A stretch of DNA of 64,000 nt from Haematobia irritans (taxonomy: Eukaryota > Arthropoda > Insecta > Diptera > Muscidae), in contig NC_134398.1 of assembly GCF_050003625.1 (NCBI RefSeq), positions 75,507,635 to 75,571,634 on the forward strand, written 5' to 3'. Below are positions 33,601-44,191 of the stretch, in pieces (position 1 is the first letter of the stretch; each line of letters begins with the position of its first letter). A program made the translations under genes and the position numbers. A model generated the notes under the pieces. It was not told the DNA's origin. It worked only from the letters and a program-made list of their open reading frames with translations, and did not search any database.

Positions 33601-34240
33601 GTGTGGTCAGGGTATAATAACTTTGATCTGCCAAAAAATGTGCCTACGAGAAATATTGGTTTTAGACCCCATAAAATATATACCGTTCGACTCAGAATCA
33701 TCTCCTGTGTCTATCTAGCGCTTTGTGCCCGTCTGTCAATGTATTTGTTCTTCCCAGGATTCCGGTCGCAATTATTACCGATTTTGATGAAATTTGGTAC
33801 GGGGTGTTTTTTGGGTACAAGGATATAGCTCCCATATATATGTATCGCCCGATTTCGACACATGGGGTTACGTTGCGCTTTTTTGGCATAATTTGGCATA
33901 AAGTAATCTTTTTCATCACCCTTCAAGTGTGCAAAATTTCATCGAATTCGGTTCAGATTTAGATATAGCTCCCATATGTATGTATCGCCCGATTTTCCCA
34001 AATTTGGCCACAAAACCCTTATGTATTACCCGATCTTACTCAAATTTAGCAAAAGGTAACCTTCCGTAGTATCAACCAAACCTGCAAAATATCATCTAAA
34101 CCGGTTCTTACATATGGAAATGCGGGTTATCTCCCAATCCTATACCACTCATACCCCACAAACCATGTTTAGGGGTAGTTTAGGGTATGATATAGTCGGC
34201 TCCGCCCGATTTTCTACTTTACTCACTTAGTTTTAATTAT
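33601..34240 (+). repeat. Family C interspersed repeat
   Basis: It starts near TCAGGGTATAATAACTTTGA and has TATATAGCTCCCATATGTATG blocks. It ends TAGGGTATGATATAGTCGGC. It is the most complete family-C copy in the window. No coding content. Confidence 0.65.
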
Positions 34241-34415
34241 ATTTACACCGAAGGATGATAATAAAATAATAATAAAAAAAAATAATAAAAATATTTGTGT
34301 AATAATAAATTGAAAAAGCCTCGTAGAGAAAGATGATCGTCGATCGTTTGTTGCCTTTGCCTTCGAAGAAGAAATAAAAAAAAAACACCGAATTAATACT
34401 TTCCAATAATTATCC

Positions 34416-34690
34416 GGCTCGAATGGACCAATGAATGCGTGGCATATAAAGGAAGATCAGAAATAAGAAGGCGCTGGTTTAGAAGTTGAACCAAAATATT
34501 GGGCTTTATTTAAAAAATTATTACTCGTGAAACAAAATTTACCTACGTCGAAGAAAAGCAAAAGAGTGACAAAGTAGGAATGTCAAAAAGCTGTGATGCC
34601 GAAAGGCGGGGGTTGATGACATTTGACGTTAGAAAATGTCCTTATTTTCGTACCGAAAGGCAGAAAAATGAAGACAAATTCTACACCCAG
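34416..34690 (-). repeat. BEL LTR with primer-binding site
   Basis: On the minus strand the LTR (34690 to 34431) ends GCCACGCATTCATT and is followed by TGGTCCATTCGAGCC (34430-34416) and about 100 bp of leader (to about 34320). It matches the LTR fragment at 5205-5455. An AATAAA-like signal is at about 34500. The rest of this element is gone. Confidence 0.65.
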
Positions 34691-34944
34691 AAAAAAGTGC
34701 CTTCGAAACTAAAGGAAAAAATGTTCATCAATTTAGTTTAGCGATTTTATTTCCATTAAGTTTTGTATCCAATTCTTAGTCCCAATCCTGCCTATAAATC
34801 TTCTATTGTCCCTACAATTTCTAAAATAGGTTATATAGATATATTTTATTTGTTTTATTTTTAATATATTATAAGCTTCATACTTTTTATTTTACTGTAA
34901 CCAGCTGCTAATTATGCTGTGTAAATAAATAAATAAAAAAATTT
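34691..34944. other. Unassigned AT-rich sequence
   Basis: It starts CACCCAGAAAAAAGTGCCTT. No gene and no clear repeat boundary were found. Confidence 0.3.
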
Positions 34945-35751
34945 TGGTCTTCCAAGAGGCTCCGAAGGTCAAATCTGGTGATCGGTTTATATGGGGGCTA
35001 TATATAATTATGGACCGATATGGACCAATTTTTGCATGGTCATTAGAGACCATATACTAACATCATGTACCAAATTTCAGCCGAATCGGACGAAATTTGT
35101 TTCTCTTAGAGGCCATGCAAGCCAAATCGGGGGATCGGTTTATATGGGGGCTATATAATTATTATTATAATTATGAAACGATGTGGACCAATTTCTGCGT
35201 GGTTGTTAGAGACCATATATTAACACCATGTACCGAATTTCAACCGGATCGGATGAAATTTGCTTCTCTAAAAGGCTCCGCAAGCCAAATCGGGGGATCG
35301 GTTTATATGGGGGCTATATATAATTATGGATCGATGTGGACCAATTTTTGCATGGTTGTTAGAGACCATATACTAACACCATGTACCGAATTTCAGCCGG
35401 ATCGGATGAAATTTGCTTCTCTTAGAGGCCTCGCAAGCCAAATTTGGGGGTCCGTTTATATGGGGGCTATACGTAAAAGTGGACCGATATGGCCCATTTG
35501 CAATACCATCCGACCTACATCAATAACAACTACTTGTGCCAAGTTTCAAGTCGATAGCTTGTTTCGTTCGGAAGTTAGCGTGATTTCAACAGACGGACGG
35601 ACGGACGGACGGACATGCTCAGATCGACTCAGAATTTCACCACGACCCAGAATATATATACTTTATGGGGTCTTAGAGCAATATTTCGATGTGTTACAAA
35701 CGGAATGACAACGTTAATATACCCCCCATCCTATGGTGGTGGGTATAAAAA
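34945..35751 (+). repeat. Family A repeat, 3' part
   Basis: Four 148-bp units (CAAATCGGGGGATCGGTTTA, TATGGGGGCTATATAT) are followed by the fixed 3' segment with AGTTTCAAGTCGATAGC, the GACGGACGGACGGACG run and ATACTTTATGGGGTCTTAG. It ends at GGTGGTGGGTATAAAAA. The open frame through it is a repeat by-product. Confidence 0.7.
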
Positions 35752-35760
35752 TTGGTGTTC

Positions 35761-35832
35761 GGTCGGAGCAGGGATTAAACCCAGGACCCTCTTCCTGCAA
35801 GGCGGACATGCTAACCACTGCTCCACGTGGCC
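35761..35832 (-). other. tRNA-like pol III promoter, minus strand
   Basis: On the minus strand a box-A-like TGGAGCAGTGGTTAGCAT is followed about 35 bp later by a box-B-like GGGTTTAATCCC. The total length suits a tRNA. The acceptor stem does not pair well, so it is a pseudo-tRNA or SINE head. Confidence 0.45.
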
Positions 35833-35938
35833 AACAAATATATGTTGCTGTTGAATAATGTTTTGTTTGCATCGGCTCGTGGGCGCTGCAAACTATGCTA
35901 TATAAATGTAACGCTAATTGTCTTTGGTGACTATAACA

Positions 35939-36010
35939 GCTGCGTAGCCCAGTGGTAGCGTCTTGGCTTACAAATTGCATGGTTTACGGTTCGATTCTCC
36001 GTGCAGGCGA
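35939..36010 (+). other. tRNA-like pol III promoter, plus strand
   Basis: Box A TAGCCCAGTGGTAGCG and box B GGTTCGATTCTCC (T stem CGG/CCG) are at tRNA spacing. The putative anticodon loop CTTACAA would give UAC. Acceptor ends pair only partly. Degenerate copy also at 43933-43997 (minus). Confidence 0.5.
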
Positions 36011-36196
36011 AAGATAAAAATTATAAAATTGAATAAATTCTTCAACATTATTTGTATTACAGAAAAAGTTGCCAAGAACTAAAAAATTTCGTGGAAGCGA
36101 AAATTATGTGAGGCAATGAACACAATCTTTTTGGGCTCAAAATGCTTCCAAACATACAATATATTCACATAAAATAAACATAATAACGTTTTTTTC

Positions 36197-37420
36197 GTGT
36201 TAGCCTGATACCGAAACAGGCAATTAACGTCCAAATGCATGATATCTTTAATTTCAACTGAATCGGATGAAATTTACTGCTCCAAGATGCTCCAAAACCA
36301 AATCAAGGGATCGGTTTATATGGGGCCTATATATAATTATGAACCGATATAGACCAATGGTTGTAAGATACCATATACTATACCATGTAGAAAATTTCAG
36401 CCGGATCGGATGAATTTTATTTCTCTTAGAGGCTCCGCAAGCCAAATCGGGGGATCGGTTTATATGGGGGCTATATATAATTATGGACCGATATGGACCA
36501 ATTTTTGCATAGTTGTTAGAGACCATATACTAACACCATGTACCAAATTTTAGATTAAGGAACTTTTTACTAATGAGTCATTGAAAAGAAAACGCCAGAT
36601 ACAAATCTATACACGCCTATACTGCACATGTTTCGGTTTGGGCTAATGAACCTTTCCACTGCCTTCAGTACAGATCTGGCTGGGATAGATAACTCAATTT
36701 TGGGCCCTTTATGCTAACTCCATATGAAGAAAACATTTGGAAATTATCCTCTTACAAATTGAATCATCTTTACTCCCACTGTACATCATATTTTCATATA
36801 ACTCCAAGTCCCTTAATCTTATTTTTATTTCGTTTTGTTACTGCAGTAATGCAACAACACGAATTTTATTTTTAGAAAGCTATCTTGTTTGAATTCACCA
36901 AAGTGGTGAACAATCGAACAATGTTTTTTTTTTGTTTCTACAGTCAACAACAACAACATGTGACAACTTACAGAAAATGGTTTGAAAGAGACAACAACAA
37001 TTCTAACGCGTACATTAGTAGTGTTTTTCCTAGTTTTACGACGGGCTCTTCGTTGCTTATTATTTTTCATGTTAGCCTGATACCGAAACAGGCAATTAAC
37101 GTCCAAATGCATGATATCTTTAATTTCAATTGAATCGGATGAAATTTGCTGCTCCAAGATGCTCCAAAACCAAATCAGGGGATCGGTTTATATGGGGGCT
37201 ATATATAATTATGGACCGATATAGACCAATGGTTGTAAGATACCATATACTATACCATGTACAAAATTTCAGCCGGATCGGATGAAATTTGTTTCTCTTA
37301 GAGTCTCCGCAAGCCAAATCGGGGGATCGGTTTATATGGGGGCTATATATAATTATGGACCGATATGGACCAAATTTTGCATGGTTGGAGACCATATACT
37401 AACAGCATGTACCAAATTTC
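36197..37420. repeat. Direct duplication, offset about 876 bp
   Basis: 36197-36545 and 37073-37420 share GTTAGCCTGATACCGAAACA followed by family-A units with the same peculiar joint (ATGATATCTTTAATTTCAA). High identity with scattered substitutions. The intervening 36546-37072 is different, so this is a segment plus partial copy. Confidence 0.75.
36546..37072. other. Unassigned repeat, no gene
   Basis: 36546-36830 resembles, on the opposite strand, 57373-57712 (shared GCCAGATCT, ATCTGGC(G/A)TTTTCTTTTCA and the final GTTAGCCTGATA boundary), so it is a dispersed element. 36830-37072 is AT-rich with CAA repeats and no recognised gene. Confidence 0.45.
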
Positions 37421-37880
37421 AACCGGATCGGAATTTTGCTCCCCCAAGAGGCTCCGCAAGCCAAATTTGAGCGTCGGTTTATTTGGGGGCTGGCTATACG
37501 TAAACGTGGTTCGATATAGCGCATTTGCAATACCATCCGACCTACATTAATAACAACTACATGTGCCAAGTTTCAAGTCGATAGCTAGTTTCGTTCGGAA
37601 GTTAGCGTGATTTCAAAAGACGGACGGACATGCTTAGATCGACCCAGAATCTCACCACGACCCAGAATATATACACTTTATGGGGTCTTAGATCAATATT
37701 TCGATGCGTTACAAACGGAATGACAAAGTTAATATACCCCCATCCTATGGTGGAGGGTATAAAAATACGGGTTATCACGCAAACCTATACCATTGATATC
37801 CCACAAACAATGTCTACTAATTCAGTAGGGATTATTTAGGATATGATATAGTCGGCCCGCCCGACTTTCTACTTTACTCA
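37421..37880 (+). repeat. Family A 3' end followed by family C tail
   Basis: The family-A segment ends GGTGGAGGGTATAAAAA near 37763. A family-C tail ending GATATAGTCGGCCCGCCCG follows to about 37880. No coding content. Confidence 0.65.
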
Positions 37881-38540
37881 CTTGTTTCCTATTGCCTTTT
37901 TGCACGAATGCAAAGCTACCGTGGCTTTTCTGCCTTTGTACTAGACAATGACGTTGCCGATTTTAGCAGCCGCCCACATTTTACGGTCAGTCGACGCATC
38001 CAGTCCTTGCTATGTAATTTAATAGTTCAACAAAACTAATTCACCAAAACTATTCTATAATAGTTTAGCACACATATGCACAACAGAAATGAATAAAAGG
38101 TGAATTTAAAATTAATGTTAGTTGTTGTTGAAGCTGATTGTATGTCAAATGTTAGACACAGGCTATATATCCAATATGATATTAAGGGAATCTGTTTCAG
38201 CTGTACTGAATGCGTCTGAGTAAACAACATGCCATTCGCTGAACTTTATATAAACTTGTCGACTACTGAAGTGCCTGCCACCAGACCACGGCAGCATTAT
38301 AGTGATACCCACTTCTGTACACAGATAATGCACAATTTTCGGGTTTAGTCACTCCTTTTTCCCTATTGCCCTTTTCCACGAGTACGAGGCTACCGTGTAG
38401 GGGTTTTCCCGGACTTTTTCCATTCGCGGGAAAGCGGGAATTTTTTTCGAACTTCCCGGGATCCCGGTCAAATGGAAACTTGCTTCGATGTGGTATTCAG
38501 ACATTTAAATAAATTAGAAACCGCCTAAAGCTCCCTCACA
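37881..38540. other. LINE debris and unassigned sequence
   Basis: 37881-38000 and 38200-38410 share CCTATTGCC.TTTTGCACGA and AATTTTCGGNTTTAGTC with the LOA fragment at 49729-49930, in the same orientation, and are probably decayed LOA pieces. 38400-38520 has GC-rich CCCGGGATCCCGG words of unknown origin. Confidence 0.4.
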
Positions 38541-38544
38541 CCTT

Positions 38545-38805
38545 TAAAAAAAATCGGTTCTGTAACATATACTCCCAAACACATTTTGCTTCAAGCATGT
38601 TTGGGTATTGTCCAAACATTTATATATTTGATTTCTTCCAATATATAATATGTTTGAAAGCATATTGGTCTAAACAATATGATATGTTTGGGTAGTCTAA
38701 GTTCCAAACATTATGTATTTTTCCATCTAAATTCAATAATGTTGTCTTCCAAAAAACTATATGTTATGTGCAACATATAGTTTTTTGGAAGACAACCTAG
38801 CACCT
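38545..38805. repeat. T-family MITE with perfect 25-bp hairpin
   Basis: It runs from CACACCTTTAAAAAAAATCG through CCAAACA words. At its far end, 38741-38765 and 38772-38796 are perfect 25-bp inverted arms (GTTGTCTTCCAAAAAACTAT...) around the six-base loop ATGTGC. The arm sequence also appears single at 10-33 in the copy at the window start. Confidence 0.7.
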
Positions 38806-38887
38806 TTAAAAACTGTTAGCCTGCCCAGACTTGAACTCTGTGGGGGCGGTTTTACTTTCAAAACTTTTGAAATCCATTTGTTAAAAT

Positions 38888-39604
38888 CTGAGTCTTTCCA
38901 CTAATGATATTTACCTCTGGTGTGATTCGACAATTACATTGGCTTGGCTAGACAAGCCATCTCATCACTGGAAGACTTTCGTTGCGAACAAAATTTCTGA
39001 GATTTTGGACAATGTTGGAAACGCTACCTGGAAACACGTACCAACAAATGAGAATCCAGCTGATATAGGAACGCGTGGTTGTACAGCTGCTGAACTAAAT
39101 TATAATACCCTCTGGTGGAATGGCCCAAAATGGCTTGTAAAATCACAGAAATTCTCGCCAAAATCATCCACTTTCAGAGAGCCAGAACTGGAAAAAAGGG
39201 TGACTGCATTCCAAACGGAAACTCAGGGGGAAGATATACTGGAAAGATTTTCGTATTTCAATCGGGCGCTTCGGGTAATGTGCTTCGTGAATCGTTTTAT
39301 AAGGAAATGTCAGAAAAGAAACTGTTTGGACAGGAGAGATACTTTTATAACTTCTGGGGAAATTCAAGTTGTTAAATTTCAACTGATTAGGGTGGCTCAA
39401 CGTAGATTTTATGCTAGTGAATATTCAGCACTTGAGAAAAACCAACCCATTTCTGTTAAAAGCAAACTGTTAACGTTGAACCCGTTTTTGGATGAAGAAA
39501 AAATACTTCGAATGAATGGGCGTTTGGCTAACTCCACACTCCCATACAAAGAGAGTCACCCATCATTCTTCCGGAGCGTTCTCACTTTTGCAAATTACTC
39601 ATAA
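38888..39604 (+). pseudogene. BEL RNase H C-terminal part
   Basis: The frame reads LSTNDIYLWCDSTI, then AWLDKPSHHWKTFVANKISE and ENPADIGTRGC, the standard end of a BEL RNase H. It continues with the linker before integrase (LNPFLDEEKILRMNGRL), and stops at 39604, where one frame change leads into integrase. The upstream catalytic Asp region is missing. Confidence 0.8.
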
Positions 39605-40713
39605 CTTTTACTCACAAGATACTTCTGCATGCCGAACATCAAAGTATGTTACGAGCAATCCGTGCTGAGTTTTACATTATTCGTTTAAAGAACGCTATAC
39701 GGCATTGTATTAGAAACTGTTGCACTTGCGTTAAGTACAAACACAAGGTCAGAAATCAGATAATGGCCGCGTTACCTGAAGAGCGTTGTACGTTTTCGCT
39801 ACCATTTACCAACACGGGTTTGGACTTTGCCGGACCATTTGATTTAAAGTCATCTAAACTACGAAACGCAAAGCTTCAAAAAGGTCATGCGGCTGTATTT
39901 GTCTGTCTCGCTACTAGAGCCGTTCATCTGGAGGCGTGCTCTGACTTAACAACTGACGCGTTCATGGCAACTTTTGACAGATTCGTTGGACGACGAGGAT
40001 TTCCGAATAAAATTTTTTCCGACAATGGGACTAATTTTGTCGGAGCCAGTCGTACACTGTCTCGTGAATACCAGGCATTTCTTAAAATTGCGGAAAAATA
40101 TTTGGTCGAGAAATATAATGTCCACGGTTTCACTTGGCAATTTATTCCTCCTCATGCTCCCCATATGGGTGGGATATGGGAAGCCGCAGTCAAAAGTATG
40201 AAAACCCATCTTCGGAAAGTTGCAAGTAATATGAAGTTTACTTATGAGGAATTCTCAACACTGCTAGTTCGAATTGAAAGCGTTCTGAATTCAAGGCCTT
40301 TATCTCCTATTAACGAAGACCCCATGGAACTTACTGCACTAACGCCTGGACACTTTCTGAGAGGATCGGCTTTAACAACTGTGCCAGAGGTATACTCGGA
40401 TAATTTATCCCTAATTAATAGATGGCAAAGGTTAAAAGCTATCCAGCTGCATTTTGCGAAGAGGTGGAAAAATGAATACATATCAAATTTACAAAGAAGA
40501 TACAAGTGGAAAGTGGAACAACGAAACTTGAAAGAGGGAGACCTAGTCATTGTTAAAGAGGACAACTTACCCCCAAATGAATGGCGTCTGGGAAGGGTTA
40601 TTAAGACCTATCATGGTCATGATTCGAGAGTCCGCGCCGCAGAGATTAGAACAGAGAATGGTACAATTGTACGTCCATTAGTGAAATTATGCGTTCTACC
40701 TGTTGCCAACTAA
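39605..40713 (+). pseudogene. BEL integrase
   Basis: Zinc region: HAEHQSMLRAIRAEFYI ... CCTCVKY. Catalytic core: Asp in TGLDFAGPF, Asp in FSDNGTNFVG, Glu in HMGGIWEAAV. The C-terminal BEL-specific part carries LTPGHFLRG, LQRRYKWK and WRLGRVIKTY. The frame is clean to the stop at 40713, 355 codons, but it depends on a frameshift from the RNase H frame and has no start of its own. Confidence 0.87.
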
Positions 40714-40767
40714 TTACCATGATTTGCTTTTCCTTTCACCCGTTCACAACTTAACAATTTTACATTA

Positions 40768-41638
40768 CATCTCATATTCAAACCTACCGAAATGTCGCGT
40801 CTGCTCAAACAGACATGTACTGAAAGATTGTGGAGTATTCTACCGGATGAATGTTCATGACCGTCGTCAAGAAGTAAAAGAGAAGCGTTTCTGTTTTAAA
40901 TGTTTGTGTTCTTCCCACACTCGTGAATGGTGCCGATCGAGGAAGACATGTATGGTATGCAAGAACAACCACCATACCATGCTGCATGTTGACAATCCCC
41001 AAACGCAAATCAGCAATCGGAACCAATCCGCATCCAGTCGAGCACTTTCCAACGTCACCGCAAGGAAGAGCACACAACACCAATCTTCAAGTCACCGAAA
41101 CTCCGCTCGTTCTACACACGCATACAAAGATCTGAGCCGTTGGTACACGAAAGATTAAGTCGACGGTCACAGACGCACGTTTTCATGCCTACAGCCTTAG
41201 CAAGGGTGTTATCGTCAACCGGTCCTGAAAGGGTGAGACTAATGTTAAACTCAGCTGGCGTTCAGACGGTTATTCTGCAATCACTGGTCAATCGTTTACG
41301 TCTGCGGACCACTAAACAACATGATAAGGAGTACTGTACTATTAGCCTACAATCGTACCATGACCCCGCCGTCAAAATACAAATTACGGGCATTGTGAAA
41401 GGCCACTTCAATACTCCACTTCCACAACCTACATTGGAAAAAAGCTACAATCCGTTTATGACCATTTAACTAATTTAGCGGACCCTAATTTTTTCAGACC
41501 ATCTGAAGTTGAAATCAGCATCGCCAACGATCAACTACCAAAAATCATACTACCCGGTTTAATACAAACTTCATCTGACATGCCTATTGCCCAAAGCTCC
41601 AGATTCGGATGGATAATATCCGGATCCTGTCGATATTA
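40768..41638 (+). pseudogene. BEL post-integrase ORF: knuckles plus retropepsin-like domain
   Basis: Counterpart of 25633-26445. The knuckle part has CRVCSNRHVLKDC, CFKCLCSSHTREWC and CMVCKNNHHTMLH. After a frameshift near 41150 it continues TALARVLSSTGPERVRLML, where the position of a DSG triplet reads NSA (MLNSAGVQTVI). Near 41465 a second shift leads to EISIANDQLPKIILPG and SSRFGWIISGS. It ends just before the polypurine tract. The arrangement repeats that of the first BEL; the domain order knuckle then protease-like equals that at the Gag/Pol join. Broken by at least two frameshifts. Confidence 0.75.
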
Positions 41639-41665
41639 AGTTGCATATAAGCAAGGGGGGCGGAA

Positions 41666-42130
41666 TGTTGAACTCAGTTCCAACCACTAAACCAAATCCC
41701 TGAATTGAACTTTACTAAAATTGAATTGAAATTCGAAATTATCTGTTTATTTAATGTTTACTTAGATAATTGTAATCCATTGAAGTAAGAAAATTAATTG
41801 TAATTGGCATTAAATTGAAGTGAATATGAATTATTACGAAATGCCTCAATTAATTTTAATTAAGCGGCAACTCTAGAATCTTTCCCCGCTTCACGGGGAA
41901 AGCTTTCACTCAATTAGCTTGAACATATTCGTTAAATTTAATTGTTGTTTTGTTCTAAATAACAATGTCTGACCCTTTGGAAATCTTGGCTTAACTTGTA
42001 AATTTCACTTGTGCATAGACAATTAAAAGGGTAAGCCGCTGCCACTCACAATAAAACACTGATCACTCAACTGAAATTTGTACTGTGTTTTCTTATATCT
42101 TTTTATGATTCTGGGAGCATCAAACTAACA
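41666..42130 (+). repeat. BEL 3' LTR (second element)
   Basis: TGTTGAACTCAGTTCC to CAAACTAACA, 465 bp, preceded by the G-run polypurine tract. AATAAA is at about 42050. It starts with TGTTGAA like the other BEL LTR but is otherwise different. Confidence 0.8.
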
Positions 42131-42184
42131 ATACAGTCCATTCCAGTACTATAACCGGAATTGTACATCCAATGAGCTGAAACC

Positions 42185-42465
42185 AGTAACGACATACCAA
42201 ACACATTTGGTAAAGTTCACGCGAACACTGAGGGCTTTAAAGAAGGACAACTGGTTCTGCTATTCAACCCGCAACGAAAGAAAGGATTATGTCCTAAACT
42301 ACAAGCGCAGTGGGAAGGCCCATATAAAGTCATCAAGAAGATCAATGATGTTGTATACCGCATTCAAAAGGACGACAGCCCAAGGTCAAATATGAAAGAT
42401 GTTCACCTGGAACGTTTGGCTCCTTACGGAACGGGTTCTGTGCCTATTCGGGACGAACAGGCTTA
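42185..42465 (+). pseudogene. gypsy integrase C-terminus fragment
   Basis: It codes, in the plus direction, the same segment as the minus-strand gypsy at 58799-59000: FNPQRKKGLCPKLQ, WEGPYKVIKKINDVVYR and HLERLAPYGTGSVP, stopping at TAA near 42464. Upstream of about 42220 similarity fades. It is attached to its own LTR. Confidence 0.8.
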
Positions 42466-42477
42466 AGCGGGAGGCAG

Positions 42478-43101
42478 TGTTACCAATTTGATATTTCTAG
42501 ATTTACGTTTATTTAAATTAGTTTCCGTTAATTTAAATTTCAAATTGTAACGATAAAATTACGTCATAACTTGTCAGAGTTATTTCTTTAGTTTCTAGTA
42601 CTTTCCTAAAACATCTTTTGTGTTCTTAGTTTTGTAAAAGTAACGCCTTTTGTTTTACTATTATAATTATCGGTAATATGACCATAATCCCTTATGCCTG
42701 CACAGATGGTAGAATGCACTAGCCAAGATAACAATAAGCCTAAAAGTATGTGTGCCATATCACCTGTACAATAACGCCCCATAGAAAGTTCTAGATAGCC
42801 GAGACAATGGACATAAGTCGATAAATATGTGAAATGTCGCCCGTGCGACATCTACAAGGTAGTAGCTTAATCTCGAAGGTTGTAGGCCAATTAGCGAGAA
42901 CATTCGAAATCGTCATATCTCGGTATATAAACGCCTAGCGGAGAGAGCAGTCAAGTCAGTCGTAAGCTAAAGTTTATACAGTACACATCGTAGAGCAAAT
43001 AAGTGAAACCAATCAGTTAACCAAATAAATTGTAGATTGTCGTTATTCGAAAAGAACTTATTATCGGGTAATTAAATATGCCTCAATATAAAAACGTAAC
43101 A
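42478..43101 (+). repeat. gypsy 3' LTR, complete
   Basis: TGTTACCAATTTGATA to ...AAAACGTAACA, 624 bp, preceded by GCGGGAGGCAG. The same LTR start is found truncated at 58690-58787 and 60724-60800. AATAAA lies near 43024. Confidence 0.8.
42924..42960 (+). promoter_or_regulatory. LTR core promoter: TATA box and initiator
   Basis: TATATAAA at 42924-42931 is followed 25-30 bp later by TCAGT at 42956-42960, matching the arthropod initiator. Its position inside the LTR suits a transcription start and R-region boundary. Confidence 0.6.
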
Positions 43102-43202
43102 ATATGATCCAAATCAAGATTACACATAGCATCTTAATGTTAATGCTCAGCATGAGATTAACTTTATAGACTTTATAGCATAAAGAATTTAAGTTTCATC
43201 CA

Positions 43203-43375
43203 CACGGACGAAAAAGACTGTTTTTCATATGTTTGGGTGTAAAAATTATATGTTTGGAACTCAAAATTTTTTAACACAATATTTTTGAGTGCAAGCATAT
43301 AATGTTCATAAACTATGCTTGAACCAAAATGTGTTTGGGGCATATGTTACAGAACTGATTTTTTGAGGGTGCAGA
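43203..43375. repeat. T-family MITE
   Basis: CACACGGACGAAAAAGACTG at one end and CAGTTCTGTAAC-type complement ending GAGGGTG at the other; the interior has TGTTTGG words. It sits at the end of the non-LTR endonuclease fragment. Confidence 0.65.
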
Positions 43376-43376
43376 A

Positions 43377-43626
43377 TTGACCACACCAATTTATTTAAGT
43401 TAAAATCGCCCAGAACTACACAGCCATCCATATCATTTTTCGGAACAATTTCATTAATTTTACACAAATGCGAATCGTACGCATTAAAATCACTGTTAGG
43501 CGGAATATATGACGCTAATATAAAGAAAGCACCATTCATACCTTCAACATATGGCCCAGAAGATCTACTAAAACAGACTTAAACCTTTGGAAACTTCTAT
43601 TAAAACACCTCCCCCACGCATAAGGC
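43377..43626 (-). pseudogene. Non-LTR retrotransposon endonuclease, C-terminal piece
   Basis: On the minus strand, RGGGVLIEVSK near 43610 is followed by GAFFILASYIPPNSDFNAYD and CVVLGDFNLN, the signature of APE-type endonuclease domains that nick target DNA. It joins directly to 46036-46330 if the T element is removed: reading across the TA gives RTSLMRGGGV. Confidence 0.75.
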
Positions 43627-43932
43627 TACACCCTCAAAAATAATCGCTTCTCTAACATATGTTCCAAACATATTTTGCAGGAAGCACATATATTATTGGA
43701 TATTGCCGAAACATTATTATGTTTGTTTTATGTGAACATATTATATGTTTGGAAGCATTTTGAACCCAAAAATATTATATGCTTGGAAGAATTTTCTCCC
43801 CAAGAAGATTGTGCTCATTCCCACACATAATTTTCACTTCCACGAAATTTTTAGTTCTTGGCACCTTTTTCTGTAATACAAATAATGTTGAAGAAATTAC
43901 TCAATTTTATAATTTTTTTAAATGTTACTTTT

Positions 43933-44136
43933 CGCCTGGACGGAGAATCAAACCGGGAATCATGCAAATTGTAAGCCAACACACTACCACTGGGCTGTTA
44001 TAGTCACCAATAGACAATAATAAGTTAATAAGTTACATTTATATAGCATAGTTTGCAGCGCCCATGAGCCCATGCAAACATAACATTATTTAACAGAAAC
44101 ATACATTTGTTGGCCACGTGGAGCAGTGATTAGCAT
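43933..44136. other. Divergent tRNA-like pair (second instance)
   Basis: This is the inverted copy of 35761-36010: the minus strand carries GCCCAGTGGTAGTGTGTTGG and a box B; after a spacer, the plus strand carries GGCCACGTGGAGCAGTGATTAG, truncated after TTAGCAT. Orientation outward in both instances. Confidence 0.5.
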
Positions 44137-44191
44137 ACGTTCCGATTTCTTTTAACGAACCAAGAAAAAAAAATTGTGCCCATAATGCCAA

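Larger units (their letters stand above)
35752..36205. mobile_element. T-family fragment with two divergent tRNA-like blocks
   Basis: It contains a minus-strand tRNA-like block (35761-35832), a 105-bp spacer, a plus-strand tRNA-like block (35939-36010) and then TGCTTCCAAACATA-type T-family sequence. The same order, inverted, is found inside 43629-46033, which shows that the pair belongs to the family and is not two independent genes. Confidence 0.6.
38873..42130 (+). mobile_element. Second BEL/Pao element, 5'-truncated
   Basis: It starts inside RNase H and continues through integrase, the post-integrase ORF, a polypurine tract (GCAAGGGGGGCGGAA) and the 3' LTR (41666-42130). gag, protease and RT are absent. 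It belongs to a different BEL lineage from 18584-26944, judged by divergence of all shared domains. Confidence 0.88.

Noticed and set aside
34945..35751. CRISPR-like regularly spaced repeats
   Set aside because: Repeat period near 148 bp with no unique spacers, eukaryotic context and no cas genes; it is a minisatellite inside a dispersed repeat.
35939..36010. Functional tRNA-Val (UAC) gene
   Set aside because: Box A and B are good, but acceptor and anticodon stems pair poorly, and the block recurs within a dispersed element.
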